Notes: generated from the sequence alone by a model not told the origin. DNA of 64,000 nucleotides from Adineta vaga (GCA_021613535.1 CP075492.1:16740001-16804000), one strand, 5' to 3'; shown: positions 11,199 to 21,690, counted from the stretch's first letter. Translations and numbers: made by a program.

Positions 11199-12303
11199 CC
11201 GAAAGACTTATATTTAATTGAGCAATAAAAATATTGGAATGAGCAATAGTGTATTGAATGAACAATATATATAATGAATGCACGATAATTATACTGAATG
11301 AGGGACAAGTAGATGGATAACAATAATTATTTTAAATAGAACAATATGCGTATAAAAAGAGAAATAATAATCCGTTCATTTAATACAATTGGCTCAATTG
11401 AAACGTGTAGCAGACTATATTTCTGATTCTGAAAATGACATGGAAATGCAACCTTCGAGTAATGTTGAGGATGAGGGTGTAGGTGTGGGTGTGAGGGTAT
11501 GGGTGGGTCTGAATGTAACAAAGACACCCACACCCACACCCTGACCTTTTTTGCACAAAAAGAAATTTTCCTATAAGGATTGACTGAAGAGTTTTTGTGG
11601 ACGGAAAACTCGAATCTAACGTCGATTTAGAGAGTGATACTTCAGAATATGGATTTGAATGATTTTCACGTGCTTTGAACGTTTCTTCGGAAGGACTTAG
11701 CTGATGATCTACGAGAACGAATCCGACAAAGTTCTGTTTTCTTAGTAAATGAAAAGCAGAATGAAACCTACACTAGAAAGGAAAATAAATACGGGTAGTG
11801 CATTTCTGAGAAATATCAAGCGGTCAGATCCATAAATATTTACAAACAGTACTTTTTTTGCTTTTCTCTTTTGATAAATGATTCAATGATATTCTAAAAT
11901 GGTGAAAAGATGAAGAGCACTTTCGAAAAACTTTTATGTAAAAAGTTTGCTTGAACCGTGATCCGCAGTCAAGCCCAGGCCCAGCTTGAGGGCTTTACTG
12001 AGCGCTCTTATCGTTATTTCAGAAAAGGGTCAGCGAATCCATAGGATGAGCGTTACTTATATATATTTCATTTCTCTTTTTGTTTCTTGCCAATTGTAAA
12101 GAAAAATAATGTAGTTTTTTCTTTTTTTTGTTGCTTAAATATGAAATTAACACTGTTATGTATTAAACTATTTATTGCTCATTTAATATTATAAAATTGC
12201 TCAAACAATGTTTTCTTATTGCACGAAAGTTACTGCTAAATTATGTTTCAATTATTGCTCATTCTAATATTTTTATTGTTCAGATAAATACAAGCCTTTC
12301 CGA
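11199..12303. mobile_element. Putative foldback element with about 52-bp inverted ends
   Basis: 11199-11250 and the reverse complement of 12252-12303 match at 44 of 52 positions without gaps (both contain AACAATA/GAGCAATAAAAATATT followed by GAATGAGCAATA). The roughly 1-kb interior has no transposase but contains a telomere-like hairpin. Extra TGAGCAATA-like boxes occur on both sides of each arm, resembling subterminal repeats. The right arm ends 25 bp from the stop codon of the fungal-type gene. Target-site duplications could not be established. Confidence 0.5.
11473..11542. repeat. Telomere-like hairpin 5 (largest)
   Basis: Left G-rich arm GAGGGTGTAGGTGTGGGTG continues through a second G-rich stretch; right arm CACCCACACCCACACCCT. 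It sits inside the putative foldback element. Confidence 0.8.
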
Positions 12304-12328
12304 AAGCTGGATACTAGCTCCCGTTCTA

Positions 12329-14332
12329 TTAAGTCCCATTTGCTGGTTGATAGTAGGCGATATCGTTGACAGTGGCGGTCAAAGTTCCATTGGCATCGAA
12401 GATGTTAATCAATACATCAATGGAAAGGTGAAAACCATCAGGACTTGTAATTTTCGTGCTGTTGTTCGGTCCCGTCTTGATAAGGTCCGAAAACCAGTCA
12501 ATTTGGGTGACCGTAGAACTTGGGGCGTTCATACTGACCTCTTCGGATCCGGTGAGAACATTGAGTCCATCGTCGCAGAAATCATGGTAGACCACCGATA
12601 CAGTTCCAATCATTGTTCCGGCGTTGTTGTTGATAAGCGTCACCTTGGCCCAACCGAAATGGTTCCCAAGAAGGACGTAATTGCCCACTGGCGGATAGAC
12701 GAGTACGGGGATTGAACTACCAGGCTCATACTTCACTCCCCAAGGGACGACGTCGGAAATCGGCTCGATTACTTTAGGTTGGAGTGGCGTGCGGCTGATG
12801 AGATGAGCAAGCATCATACGATAATTCCGTCCACCGGGCTCGGTAGAGTTGTAGCACACTAATGGGTTGATTCCACCGCACGATGGTGGAACAGTGTGGG
12901 ACTGCCAATAGACGATACGAGTGCCATCAGGCGACCACTTTGGATCAGCCATGCCATTCCACTCCGGGTCATTTATGCTACCTGGGCTTCCATCTCCGGC
13001 TGCGTTAATCTTTCGACCAAAATAAGCGCCTCGGTCGCCATAGTAGTCAATCAAATAAGGTTGGAAGAATCGACGTGGTCCGTTATTACGAGTTGAAGAC
13101 GTAGCGCTGGAGCTGACTATGTCGGTCAATGGAGGAATTCCTCGCATACCAGCCATAAACATCTGTCGTCCAGAGCCCCTAGTATCCATGACAACCGTCC
13201 ACTGATCGTCAGGAGAGATGTCCACCGGATCGACGTATTCTGGGTGGCTTGTAAGTCGGCGGACTTTGCCCGTAGTGAGATCGGCGGCAAACACATCAAT
13301 GTTAGATGATTCGGCTGGAAATCCAATGTAAGTGATCTCTCGGCCAGTTCCGCTAAAGCCACGTAGTTCACCAACTACGACAGATTGAGGGTTGATGTGA
13401 AGTAGACTTCTGTTGTCGCGATCCACAGTGATAGGCTGAAGGGCTTCAGGGTCGTAGAGTCGATAGACATTGACTAGATCATAACGAGGAGATAGAGGCG
13501 TACCCCAAGTTGGAAAGGGATTGAATTGCAACCTTCCCATGTAGCCATACTGCCCAATTTTGCCGTTAATGATTGTAAAGGAGTTGAAGCCCACGTGTAC
13601 GTTGTCCGGATGTAAGCGCAGCTCGCGAATGTTGCCACCAGGTCCAGTGGCGTTCGTCGTCGTATTCCAGCGGATAGGGTAGATGTGAACTTGATTTGGA
13701 GTACATGCAGCGTCAATGAGATTACTAGTACATTCAATGATGTTCGTACCGGCCAAGAGACGTTTGCCGTCAACGAAGGTCTGGGGGTAGTCCATCGTCA
13801 ACGAGCGTCCGATTGTATTTTCCTCTGGCACACCACAAGTAATACATTTCCATGCATCACCGTTAGAAAATATACTGCCATCGGTCTTCACTAGGATTAA
13901 TTGCACGCCGGTAAAGATACTAGCCGGATCAGGCGCGATCGGAGCGCCGGTGAAGTTGACCGTCACCGTGACGTGAAGACCATCTGATAAGAAAGCTCCA
14001 GATTGGAATTGCGTTAGAGCTTGACCTATACAACCGGTTCCGTGTGGGTTGACATCAAAAGTGCAGCCACCCACGGCATCGTTGGAAGTAACAGGCGGAA
14101 GCGGGAGTTCGGTGATGGTGATCGGCTCGGGTTCAGGAGGTGGTGGAATGTTGCTGCCCTTCACAACGCATCTACGGGAAGCCTCAGTTGCGAAGAAAGC
14201 CAGCACGGTAATATTAAGGAAGAGCATGATGACAAAGGAATGGCTGGAAGTTGATTGTCCCATTGTTCGGCGTTGACTAGAGACAACTACGAACGGAGAT
14301 GAAAATGATGATGATTCTTCAGATATTCTCAT
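12329..14332 (-). CDS. Saponin-hydrolase-like TolB/WD40-type propeller protein, fungal character
   Basis: Intronless 667-codon frame. The first Met is at 14332; a second Met at residue 24 (14263) directly precedes a hydrophobic segment (SFVIMLFLNITVLAFFATEA) that acts as signal peptide or anchor and may be the true start. A Pro-rich linker (IPPPPEPEPITITELPLPP) leads to a long Gly/Asp-rich propeller-like domain with DISPDDQW, DPKWSPDGTRIVYW and INAAGDGSPGSINDPEWNG. These resemble the secreted fungal protein family that includes saponin hydrolase; I rely on memory for that match. Base composition is about half G+C, far above the neighbours, and there are no introns, both consistent with fairly recent transfer from a fungus. 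Substrate is unproven; glycoside cleavage is an inference. Confidence 0.72.
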   Translation of the reverse strand: MRISEESSSFSSPFVVVSSQRRTMGQSTSSHSFVIMLFLNITVLAFFATEASRRCVVKGSNIPPPPEPEPITITELPLPPVTSNDAVGGCTFDVNPHGTGCIGQALTQFQSGAFLSDGLHVTVTVNFTGAPIAPDPASIFTGVQLILVKTDGSIFSNGDAWKCITCGVPEENTIGRSLTMDYPQTFVDGKRLLAGTNIIECTSNLIDAACTPNQVHIYPIRWNTTTNATGPGGNIRELRLHPDNVHVGFNSFTIINGKIGQYGYMGRLQFNPFPTWGTPLSPRYDLVNVYRLYDPEALQPITVDRDNRSLLHINPQSVVVGELRGFSGTGREITYIGFPAESSNIDVFAADLTTGKVRRLTSHPEYVDPVDISPDDQWTVVMDTRGSGRQMFMAGMRGIPPLTDIVSSSATSSTRNNGPRRFFQPYLIDYYGDRGAYFGRKINAAGDGSPGSINDPEWNGMADPKWSPDGTRIVYWQSHTVPPSCGGINPLVCYNSTEPGGRNYRMMLAHLISRTPLQPKVIEPISDVVPWGVKYEPGSSIPVLVYPPVGNYVLLGNHFGWAKVTLINNNAGTMIGTVSVVYHDFCDDGLNVLTGSEEVSMNAPSSTVTQIDWFSDLIKTGPNNSTKITSPDGFHLSIDVLINIFDANGTLTATVNDIAYYQPANGT

Positions 14333-16489
14333 TCGTTTTCGAGTCGATTGCTTTCAACCTCGTAACTACACGATTTTCTCGTTGAAGGGAAGACACCAGA
14401 GAATACCTCCTACTCTGGTAGAAGATTGTCAAGGTACAGGAGATCGCCACGGACGTAAGTAACAAGTAACTTTTTTTATGAGGGAAAAAAAGCTGCTAGA
14501 GACCTTATGACCTTATCTCTATTCTTAATTATAGTCTAACAAATACGGTGAACTGAACTGGTAGCATCAAAAATAGCAATTTGTGAAGATTTTTCAGCAA
14601 AAAAAAGCCACCTAGACTCTCTAAACCAGTGGACAGAATTTTTGGAGTTTTAGTCTTAATACCAACAAGAACAGGCATCATAAACCAAGAATTCACAAGG
14701 AGTACTAATTCGTGATCTGGAACAATAGTTTATCATATGCTTCTGAATCTGTGTGCTGAAAAAAAAGGATTCTATCGTTTCTGTAAAGATTCTTACTTAC
14801 AATCCGTCATTGTGTGACAAAATGTTACAGAGAAGAGTGCAGAATAGGTATGTGGTTCCTTTTCTACTTGCCGTTCTCTTTTATAGGCCGGTGTACGGGA
14901 GAACCGAAAAAGAAAGAGAAAAAGATGCCGCTAAAGTGACTAATGCGCGTGTTCTGTTGACGGCATGCAGAGCTGAGTAAGTGCGCACTTTTTCGAGTAC
15001 GAGTGCGAGTACTAGTACTTCATGTACACTTTGTGATCCTGCGCTGTAAAAAAAGCGCCACAATAATAAACCATTATAGATTTATACTTACTGCACAAGG
15101 TTTTATTGTGTTTCAAATTAGGAGCATGGGTTTTTTATTCTAAGGATTTATTAATTTACATATAATGGTAGAATATTCTACGATTTCATACAAAGCATAC
15201 ACTTAGATATTCGTACATTAGAAACAACGAAATAATAGAAGCAAAACATCAAATGAGAAAAAATGAGAAATATTAAGTTTAAATTCAAAGAAAAAAAGAA
15301 TGGATTTTCAATATTATTAATTTGTAGGAAATTACAACAGCTCTTATGAAAAAAAGTGAAAAATATTAACGAATATCTTTTTTTTCTTTTATCTTTTCTT
15401 TGGAGTATGAATGAATATTGCGATGCTTTTTAGTAGTCGAAACAGAACGAAAAGAAAAGACAAGAAAAATCACGTTATGTTGTGTTGATAATAACTAATA
15501 TATAGATCAAAAGTTTTACTCTTACTTTGAAATAAAACGAAATAAAATAACCGACGAATTAGTATTTTTTATTGTATCTCGTTGAATAATATAGAAATTT
15601 AATAAATCCAGAAACTTCGGATTTTATCCGAAAGTTATGTGTACTGCAAAAAGTATATGAGAGAGATGAACCATTCTAGAATATCTACACATTAAAATTA
15701 CCACGAGAAATTTTTCGATGAGCAAGATTTCTGATGACTCGATTTTAATGAATTTTTGTGTTTGAATCTATCGGAATAGCGGTCATATGCAACCTCATGA
15801 ATCTATAAGGGATGTATGATAGATACACATATCAGCATTTTCATAATAAATCATCAATATCAATAGATATGGAGATCAGGTTTTCTCCTTTTCTTTTTGG
15901 TAGTCCTTCCGACTACCTACAAAACCAAGCATTTTACCATTAGGAAACTACGATTTGACTCAAAACCAATATCAGACTGGAAATAAGCGTTAAAAACTGA
16001 GTCGACTCATATATGCTTAAAATAATTTTGAGAAAAATTTGTTTTTCAAAAAAACTCTGTATCTCCCCTCAGGCATGGTCTGACCAATAATGACAGATTC
16101 TTTGATAACTTAGCTATTTCTCGAGAGATCATTCTCATCTTCGAACTCGATCGAGATATTCACGAGACAATTTTATGCACAAAGTTTCAGCTCAATCGAA
16201 TATAATTGTAAAGAGTTATCGTGTAAACGGCGGGACACACTGACCGATTCTAGTAGTGTACTCACTTTTTGCATACACTAAAAATATGATTTAATAATCG
16301 GCCTTTTTGTTGAAAACAAAATGGTTTTCTCCAACAAAATTTACGTCATATATGACTCAATAACGAAAGAAATCACATTGAGTAATTAAAAACATGCTTT
16401 GGTAATCATTGAAGTGTAACGATAAATGATTAATTAATCATTTTCATTTATCAATATGCAAAATTTCATTTTAAAATGGAAACGACATC
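14333..16489. other. Intergenic, no gene seen
   Basis: The first 700 bp upstream of the fungal-type gene are less AT-rich than the rest. Further on, only short open frames and a 49-bp dispersed motif (15601-15649) are seen. Confidence 0.4.
15601..15649. repeat. Short dispersed motif, copy A
   Basis: Shares about 50 bp with 23703-23753: AATAAATCC..GAAAC, a small palindrome CGGATTTTATCCG, then GTTATGTGTACT and CAA. Possibly the end of an unrecognised element. Confidence 0.5.
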
Positions 16490-17085
16490 TCTTTCTTATT
16501 GATATAAAACCAATAGTTATATTGATAAAATTTTATTCGAGCCTTTAAACGGATTAGGTCAACTAGGTACTAATAATATTTGGACTAAAGATTATTATAC
16601 TGAAGGTGTAGAACTAATTTATTCAGTTATAGATATTATTCGTAAAGAAATAGAAACATGTGATTGTTTGTAAAGTTGTTAATTAATTCATTCACTTAAT
16701 GGTGGAACAGGATCAGGATTTGATTCATTATTAATTTCATACATTTATAAAGAATATGTTGATCTTATTTAGAAATTTTATTTATTTTAGAAATATTTAG
16801 GTATAATAATGAATTATAATTTATTTGGAGTATCAGAATATGATGATTATTGTGTGTTCTTCTATATAATACGACACTTTCTTTACATTAATCAATGAAA
16901 ATTATTGCTACAACATGTTATTTGGATAATATAATTCTTTATATTTATCTTTATCGACAATTCGAATTATGAAAAACATCAAATGATGATCTTAATGATT
17001 TCATTTCAACAATATAATATGGTATTACAACCAAGAACTTGAAGTGTTCTCAATCAAATCTTAACAAATGACAATTTCAATTATC
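16490..17085 (+). pseudogene. Beta-tubulin pseudogene
   Basis: Scattered frames read [20 protein letters not shown], then [18 protein letters not shown], then LIHSLNGGTGSGFDSLLIS, and further down TTCYLDNIILYIY and SNDDLNDFISTI. These follow beta-tubulin order: the segment before helix H4, the GGGTGSG nucleotide-binding signature (here NGGTGSG), and the DETYCIDN...GDLNHL region. Several in-frame stops (for example after CDCL and after YVDLI) and frame changes occur, and the N-terminal and C-terminal thirds are missing. It is AT-rich like the flanks, so it has been decaying for some time. No introns are visible, so origin by retrocopy or by segmental duplication cannot be separated. Confidence 0.75.
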
Positions 17086-17210
17086 TTTAATATCGATTAG
17101 TAAATATGAGTAATTTTTCTTTCTCTTTTCAAGGATAAAAACAATGGAACAACATTTAAAACTACAATACTAATAACAACGATTCATAAAAAATAAAAAT
17201 AATTTGATTG

Positions 17211-18116
17211 TCAATAGTTATTCTGAGAGTATAATTGTCTAAATGCACGTCGTACTTCACTTGACATATAGAAATAAATATAAAAAGTGCCAACAAAATC
17301 TACATGAAATAATAAACGAAAAATTTGTATAATAAAACGTTCCCATGCTAATCGAATATCTGTTTTATTTATTGCACTTGTTGCTCGAGAATAAACTGAT
17401 TCAATTCCAAACGGAAATATTGCAATAAAAAGAATAATTAATCGTGGGATTAACATTCGACGAATTTGTTTTTGTAATCGACCTTGTTTATTTATAATTC
17501 GAATTTCACGAAGATTTTCAATTGTTCCTCGTATGAAAATAAGAATTGAAATGGCTGGAATTATTGTAAAAAATAATGGAATCAAAACATAATTATTTAA
17601 TATTCGATATTCATAAATTGTAATTAAACATATACCATTAACACGTCGTGTTATGAAAAGAACAGGCAAATATAAAATTACCCAAAATAAAATTGTTCCA
17701 CAAATAACCAAACGAACAAATCGAATTGAATTCCAACGATGTCGAAATTCTGCTCGACGACTTGTACTTGCATATTGGTCAAATGCAGCTAAACATGCAA
17801 AATAAATTGGTGAAACTGTTGTGACATAAAAAAAATAATAAAAACAACAACAAATTATATCATTATTATTGTAAATAATTATATTAAATCCATCAGCTAA
17901 AACAATTGAAAAATAAATTGTTGGTAAATGTATTAATGTTAATATTGAACCTGCAAGTAAATAAGTTATTGTTGAATTACGCCAAAATGTTCGTTGTCGT
18001 AGAAAAATTAAAATTGTTAAAACTGCTCCAATCATACCAAATATAATCATCGGTATTGCGACAATATAATTAAGGCAACGAGATATTATATTGAGAATTT
18101 CAGCAGTCTTGGACAT
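17211..18116 (-). CDS. Rhodopsin-class GPCR (FMRFamide-receptor-like)
   Basis: Uninterrupted 301-residue frame with seven hydrophobic segments. TM1 is IVAIPMIIFGMIGAVLTILI, with Gly where most receptors have the TM1 Asn. TM3 ends AAFDQYAST, a DRY-position variant. An Arg/Lys-rich loop 3 (IRIINKQGRLQKQIRRM) precedes TM6. TM7 ends in FYIYFYMSSEVRRAFRQLY, the position of NPxxY and the start of helix 8. This pattern is typical of the large bdelloid peptide-receptor-like expansions at the plasma membrane. The DQY and absent NPxxY Asn-Pro are family habits rather than evidence of decay. Ligand and G protein unknown. Confidence 0.85.
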   Translation of the reverse strand: MSKTAEILNIISRCLNYIVAIPMIIFGMIGAVLTILIFLRQRTFWRNSTITYLLAGSILTLIHLPTIYFSIVLADGFNIIIYNNNDIICCCFYYFFYVTTVSPIYFACLAAFDQYASTSRRAEFRHRWNSIRFVRLVICGTILFWVILYLPVLFITRRVNGICLITIYEYRILNNYVLIPLFFTIIPAISILIFIRGTIENLREIRIINKQGRLQKQIRRMLIPRLIILFIAIFPFGIESVYSRATSAINKTDIRLAWERFIIQIFRLLFHVDFVGTFYIYFYMSSEVRRAFRQLYSQNNY

Positions 18117-19006
18117 TTCTTAAATAGAAAAGACAAAAAATCAGAATAAAATATATTAAAAACATTTTCTTCTCAAATTGAATGCATTACTTACTTATCA
18201 GCTTGCTAGCAGAAATGGACAGTCAAATTATACTTGACTTGACACTTCTTATTTGAAAGCTATTGAGTTGACTTGAAAATTGAGATAGATGTGTTCAGTC
18301 ATAAGTCAAATATAAAATAGAGACATAATTACGTACTTGATGCATCTCATTTTTGTGCAATTAGTATTGACTATCGAAATTTAAATATAAACGAAGAAAA
18401 TATATTGACATATGGATAAATAGAAAGCGTCAATGAAACAAAAATATACAATATTGTTTGATCTTCAAGTAAATATGAACTTTTATTTCATACCCGAAAA
18501 CTGAGTCTTATCTTGAAGTTTCATAATATTGCGTTTCAAATATATGACACTGAAAATAATTCTAAATTAAGATCTTAGTCCGTCATTTATTCATTATTTC
18601 GTTTGCATGATCTGATCTTGAGGGTGTGTATCTTATTATCTTTCTATGCACACCCACACCCTCAAGTCAGTAAACGCGGTCTCAAAAACCGCCGAATCGC
18701 GGCAGTGTTCTGCCTTTTTTTTTCTCGTGGGTATCACACAACAAATATTGACAAGGAGAGGAAAAAACATGACATCAAGGTATATTTGATCAGTGATAAA
18801 AGAGACAAATATGCCAAGAGAAAAGTTGTGTTTTGTACTGTACTTCTCTTTCATCTATCGTCTTTTTCTATGAAATCCGACACTTTGTAGAAGAATCCAC
18901 TATGAAGAAATGTTATTCACACCGAAGACACAGAACTCGTATGTCTTTTTAACATAAGTGGCGGAGCATTAGTTACCGCAATTGAGAATTCGAAAAAGCT
19001 GTTGAA
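18117..19006. other. Divergent intergenic region with one hairpin
   Basis: Lies between the 5' ends of a minus-strand receptor and the plus-strand GNAT-LRR gene, so both promoters should be here. Only the hairpin at 18617-18666 is recognisable. Confidence 0.5.
18617..18666. repeat. Telomere-like hairpin 6 (12-bp perfect ends)
   Basis: CTTGAGGGTGTG and CACACCCTCAAG are exact reverse complements bounding a 26-nt interior that ends CACACC. It is placed between two divergent genes. Confidence 0.88.
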
Positions 19007-20761
19007 ATGGCTTGTTCAGGTCCAATAACAGACAGCTGTATTGGTTGTGACGATGATACACCGACCTTTAAACCAAATATTCGAGAAGAGGAACTCCTGA
19101 GTTTTTTCTGGAGAAACTTCTGGAATCTCAAAAGTGAATACGACAAACGCAAACAATACGACAAATCGGTCTTCATTATTGACGTTCGTTTGGATCAAGA
19201 AAACATCGATAGAGCCAAGCCAGTATATTATGGAAATGGGCATTTCAAAGACGAAGAATATGCAAAAAGACAACCGTTAGATGCCATGGCATTTCGGTAT
19301 CAAGGATTAGGTATATACATCCTACCCAAAGAGTGTCCGAAGAACTTCGGAGCTTTTCGAGAACACGTTCTTTTGCTCACAAGTGAAGTGCTCAAAAAAC
19401 CGCTCAATGACTTTCATTTTCGCCATCTTATTCTTGTCGACAACACAACTACGTGTAAAACAATTCTCAACGAGATCAAGCGGCTCAGTAAGGAACATCA
19501 ATTCTACTGCGAAAATTTGGCCGAGAATAAAGATTTATCAGTTAAAAGTTTGAAACCCTTCGATCCACTGAAGTACGATGGAACATACAATAATCCGAAC
19601 AATATCCCAAATATTGTGTTAGTCGTTACGGTTAAACCTTATGAGATAACAATTTGTGACCAGAGTAATGATGACGACTTGGATACGCCTGCTGATGCAT
19701 TTCTTCTCGGCATTCTCGCTAGTAGACGCCCAGTTCGTACGGATAGATATTTCGGTGACGCCAGCGATGAAGATGATGGCGCTTCTTATTTTTTCATTCA
19801 ATACTTTTTGGTCGACGAAAAACATCGATCGAAGGGTTTCGGATCATTTATCATACGGTCATTATTGAATTACTTAACCTCTCTTTTTCCGAAGAAAGAT
19901 GAAATGATTTGTGAAGTACAAGCGTCACCATATGCGAAGGAATTTTGGGAAACACTTGGTTTTTGCGCATTGCAGAACCGCAGAAATGACGAAGATGTGA
20001 TTACGATGAGTAAGAGAGTAGAAAAGCCTCCTTCGGCAATAGAAACGTACATAGCTACACAGTACCGCCAATTAGCACGAATTTTGGGTTGTACTGGATT
20101 AAACTCTCCTCAGACAAATGCTGAAAACAATGTTGAGGATTGTGTCCGAAATACTATGCGAACTCTTAATGACTCAGCGGAAAAATATAACGCTGTACCG
20201 TTCAGAGATATTATTAAGAATTGCAAAGAAGGCGGATCACTTTATCTTCGAGCTAAGACTTTAACTTCTGCTGACGTATTAGTTGTTGTCGAGCTTGGAT
20301 TACTTCAGAAGAGAGTATGCTTACTTGATTTGTCATTCAATCCTGGCATTGAAAGCAAAGGTCTATTGCTACTTATTGACAAAATAAGAGAAAACACATC
20401 GCTGACAGATCTGATACTCGTAGCAAGTGGTATTGATAATAGAATTGCCCTTCAAGTCGCGAATAAATTAAATTCCACACATATCAGACGTTTAGATCTG
20501 GCCAACAATGAAATTGGAGACCAAGGTGCAATTGCACTAATGACGTCGCTATGGTCGAGTCATAGTTCCCTTTTATATTTATCGCTTGCCAACAATCGGA
20601 TTACTGACGAGTTTATACATTCGATCGACATCAAACTTCATGATGCAACAGTTTCCAACAAAAAGATATGCCTTCGTGGAAACCTCTTTACTCAAAATGG
20701 ACAAGAACGTTTGATAAAGATCGTTGCTACGAAGTACACCGGTCTCGAAATCGACGTCTGA
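19007..20761 (+). CDS. GNAT acetyltransferase fused to RNI-type leucine-rich repeats
   Basis: Intronless 584-residue frame starting ATGGCTTGTTCAGG. Residues about 1-200 are unassigned and charged. Residues about 205-345 look like a GNAT fold: FFIQYFLVDEKHRSKGFG carries the beta4-alpha3 acetyl-CoA loop (R-x-x-G-x-G as RSKGFG), followed by ASPYAKEFWETLGF, the usual late GNAT strand. Residues about 430-565 hold ribonuclease-inhibitor-type LRRs (LLDLSFNPGIESKGLLLL, RRLDLANNEIGDQGAIALM, LYLSLANNRITDEFI). The predicted role is transfer of an acetyl group to a target selected by the LRRs; this is inference. Higher G+C than the flanks and no introns in 1.75 kb are unusual here and may indicate transfer or retrocopying. 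Confidence 0.72.
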   Translation: MACSGPITDSCIGCDDDTPTFKPNIREEELLSFFWRNFWNLKSEYDKRKQYDKSVFIIDVRLDQENIDRAKPVYYGNGHFKDEEYAKRQPLDAMAFRYQGLGIYILPKECPKNFGAFREHVLLLTSEVLKKPLNDFHFRHLILVDNTTTCKTILNEIKRLSKEHQFYCENLAENKDLSVKSLKPFDPLKYDGTYNNPNNIPNIVLVVTVKPYEITICDQSNDDDLDTPADAFLLGILASRRPVRTDRYFGDASDEDDGASYFFIQYFLVDEKHRSKGFGSFIIRSLLNYLTSLFPKKDEMICEVQASPYAKEFWETLGFCALQNRRNDEDVITMSKRVEKPPSAIETYIATQYRQLARILGCTGLNSPQTNAENNVEDCVRNTMRTLNDSAEKYNAVPFRDIIKNCKEGGSLYLRAKTLTSADVLVVVELGLLQKRVCLLDLSFNPGIESKGLLLLIDKIRENTSLTDLILVASGIDNRIALQVANKLNSTHIRRLDLANNEIGDQGAIALMTSLWSSHSSLLYLSLANNRITDEFIHSIDIKLHDATVSNKKICLRGNLFTQNGQERLIKIVATKYTGLEIDV

Positions 20762-20897
20762 GAGGAAATATGATTTCAAACTGTTAACGTCAACGAAGTG
20801 TACTAAATGCCTGACATTTTGTTTTAAACCCTCTCCCGCAATAAAAGACCTTCCCGGATTAGAAGACCCCCTGGAGGAAATTTTTCGTAGTAATTTT

Positions 20898-20935
20898 GTG
20901 TGGGTGTGGGTGCGAATATCCTCTTCACCCACACT
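20898..20935. repeat. Telomere-like hairpin 7
   Basis: GTGTGGGTGTGGGTG, short loop, CACCCACACTC. It begins 137 bp past the GNAT-LRR stop and directly abuts copy A of the duplicated segment. Confidence 0.8.
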
Positions 20936-20937
20936 CT

Positions 20938-21278
20938 TATCGGTGAAAACAGACTAAGTCTGCACGACGTATGAAAAGTGGTAGTTAATCTCTTTGTTTT
21001 TACTCTCTTTCAAGGTCAATGACACAAAAAAAGTTGAAAGTGATATTATTCCATCGTTTCAGAAGAACGTGAGCTTAGGTAAACATGATAGTTTTGTGTC
21101 TACTTTTCCTCTAAAATTTTCTTATTAATATTCATACCTACTAATATTTCGTCGGTCGATTTCAAAAGATCATTTTGTGTATGATTTAAATATTGCTTAC
21201 ACACCATAAATATTTATCTTATCATCTTATCGGGTGAATGGATAGGTATGGCTGTGTTTCATTTAAATATATCAAAGA
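20938..21278. repeat. Duplicated segment, copy A (341 bp)
   Basis: Almost identical to 25160-25434 on the same strand, but with about 65 bp that copy B lacks (around 21148-21213). It begins TTATCGGTGAAAA and ends ATCAAAGA. Confidence 0.92.
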
Positions 21279-21350
21279 GTTAGCATATGTGCATATGTGG
21301 AGTCAATTCACATATTTACGAAGATTGTAAACCCTTTTTAGACGGCATAG

Positions 21351-21395
21351 ATGGGTGTGGGTAGTATATAGAGAAAACCCACACCCACACCCTCA
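21351..21395. repeat. Telomere-like hairpin 8
   Basis: ATGGGTGTGGGT, 16-nt purine-rich loop, ACCCACACCCACACCCTCAT. The right arm is longer than the left. Confidence 0.8.
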
Positions 21396-21493
21396 TTGAA
21401 ACAATTGTGTTTTGTGTTAAATAATTAAATAAAGAGAAGATCTTCTTTTCTTTTGATATTCAAAGTGATTTGAATTCGAAGATAAACAAAATT

Positions 21494-21540
21494 TGAGGGT
21501 ATGTATCTAGGCAATCTCGTATCCACACTAACACCCACAC
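21494..21540. repeat. Telomere-like hairpin 9
   Basis: GAGGGTATGTATCTAG then ATCCACACTAACACCCACAC. Arms are diverged. It lies 150 bp beyond the TFIIA gamma stop. Confidence 0.6.
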
Positions 21541-21690
21541 AACATGTATCAGATCGGGAGAGATTTTTTTTCTGAAAGATTAACAAAATCCATTTCTTAT
21601 TTATAGATATTCCAAGAAAAATCTTCGATGAATATTAATACACAGAGAAAAAATTGAGTATACATTAAAAGGAGTTTTATAGAAATTGTT

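Larger units (their letters stand above)
10966..12328. other. Repeat-rich spacer between RT remnant and fungal-type gene
   Basis: Holds many degenerate copies of TGAGCAATA or its complement TATTGCTCA, a foldback pair (11199-11250 with 12252-12303), and one large telomere-like hairpin at 11473-11542. No convincing gene. Confidence 0.5.
20762..21690. other. Convergent intergenic gap with three hairpins and a duplicated segment
   Basis: Between the 3' ends of the GNAT-LRR gene and TFIIA gamma. Contains hairpins at 20898, 21351 and 21494 and copy A of a segment repeated at 25160. Confidence 0.6.

Noticed and set aside
11327-11539. Minus-strand frame containing CHFQNQK, similar to the receptor tail CHFQNQN at 8.3 kb
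   Set aside because: Similarity covers only seven or eight residues and the frame runs through hairpin 5; too short to call a receptor relic.
12197-12715. 172-codon plus-strand frame, and others within 12.9-14.3 kb
   Set aside because: Antisense or out-of-frame shadows of the G+C-rich fungal-type gene, with no recognisable domain.
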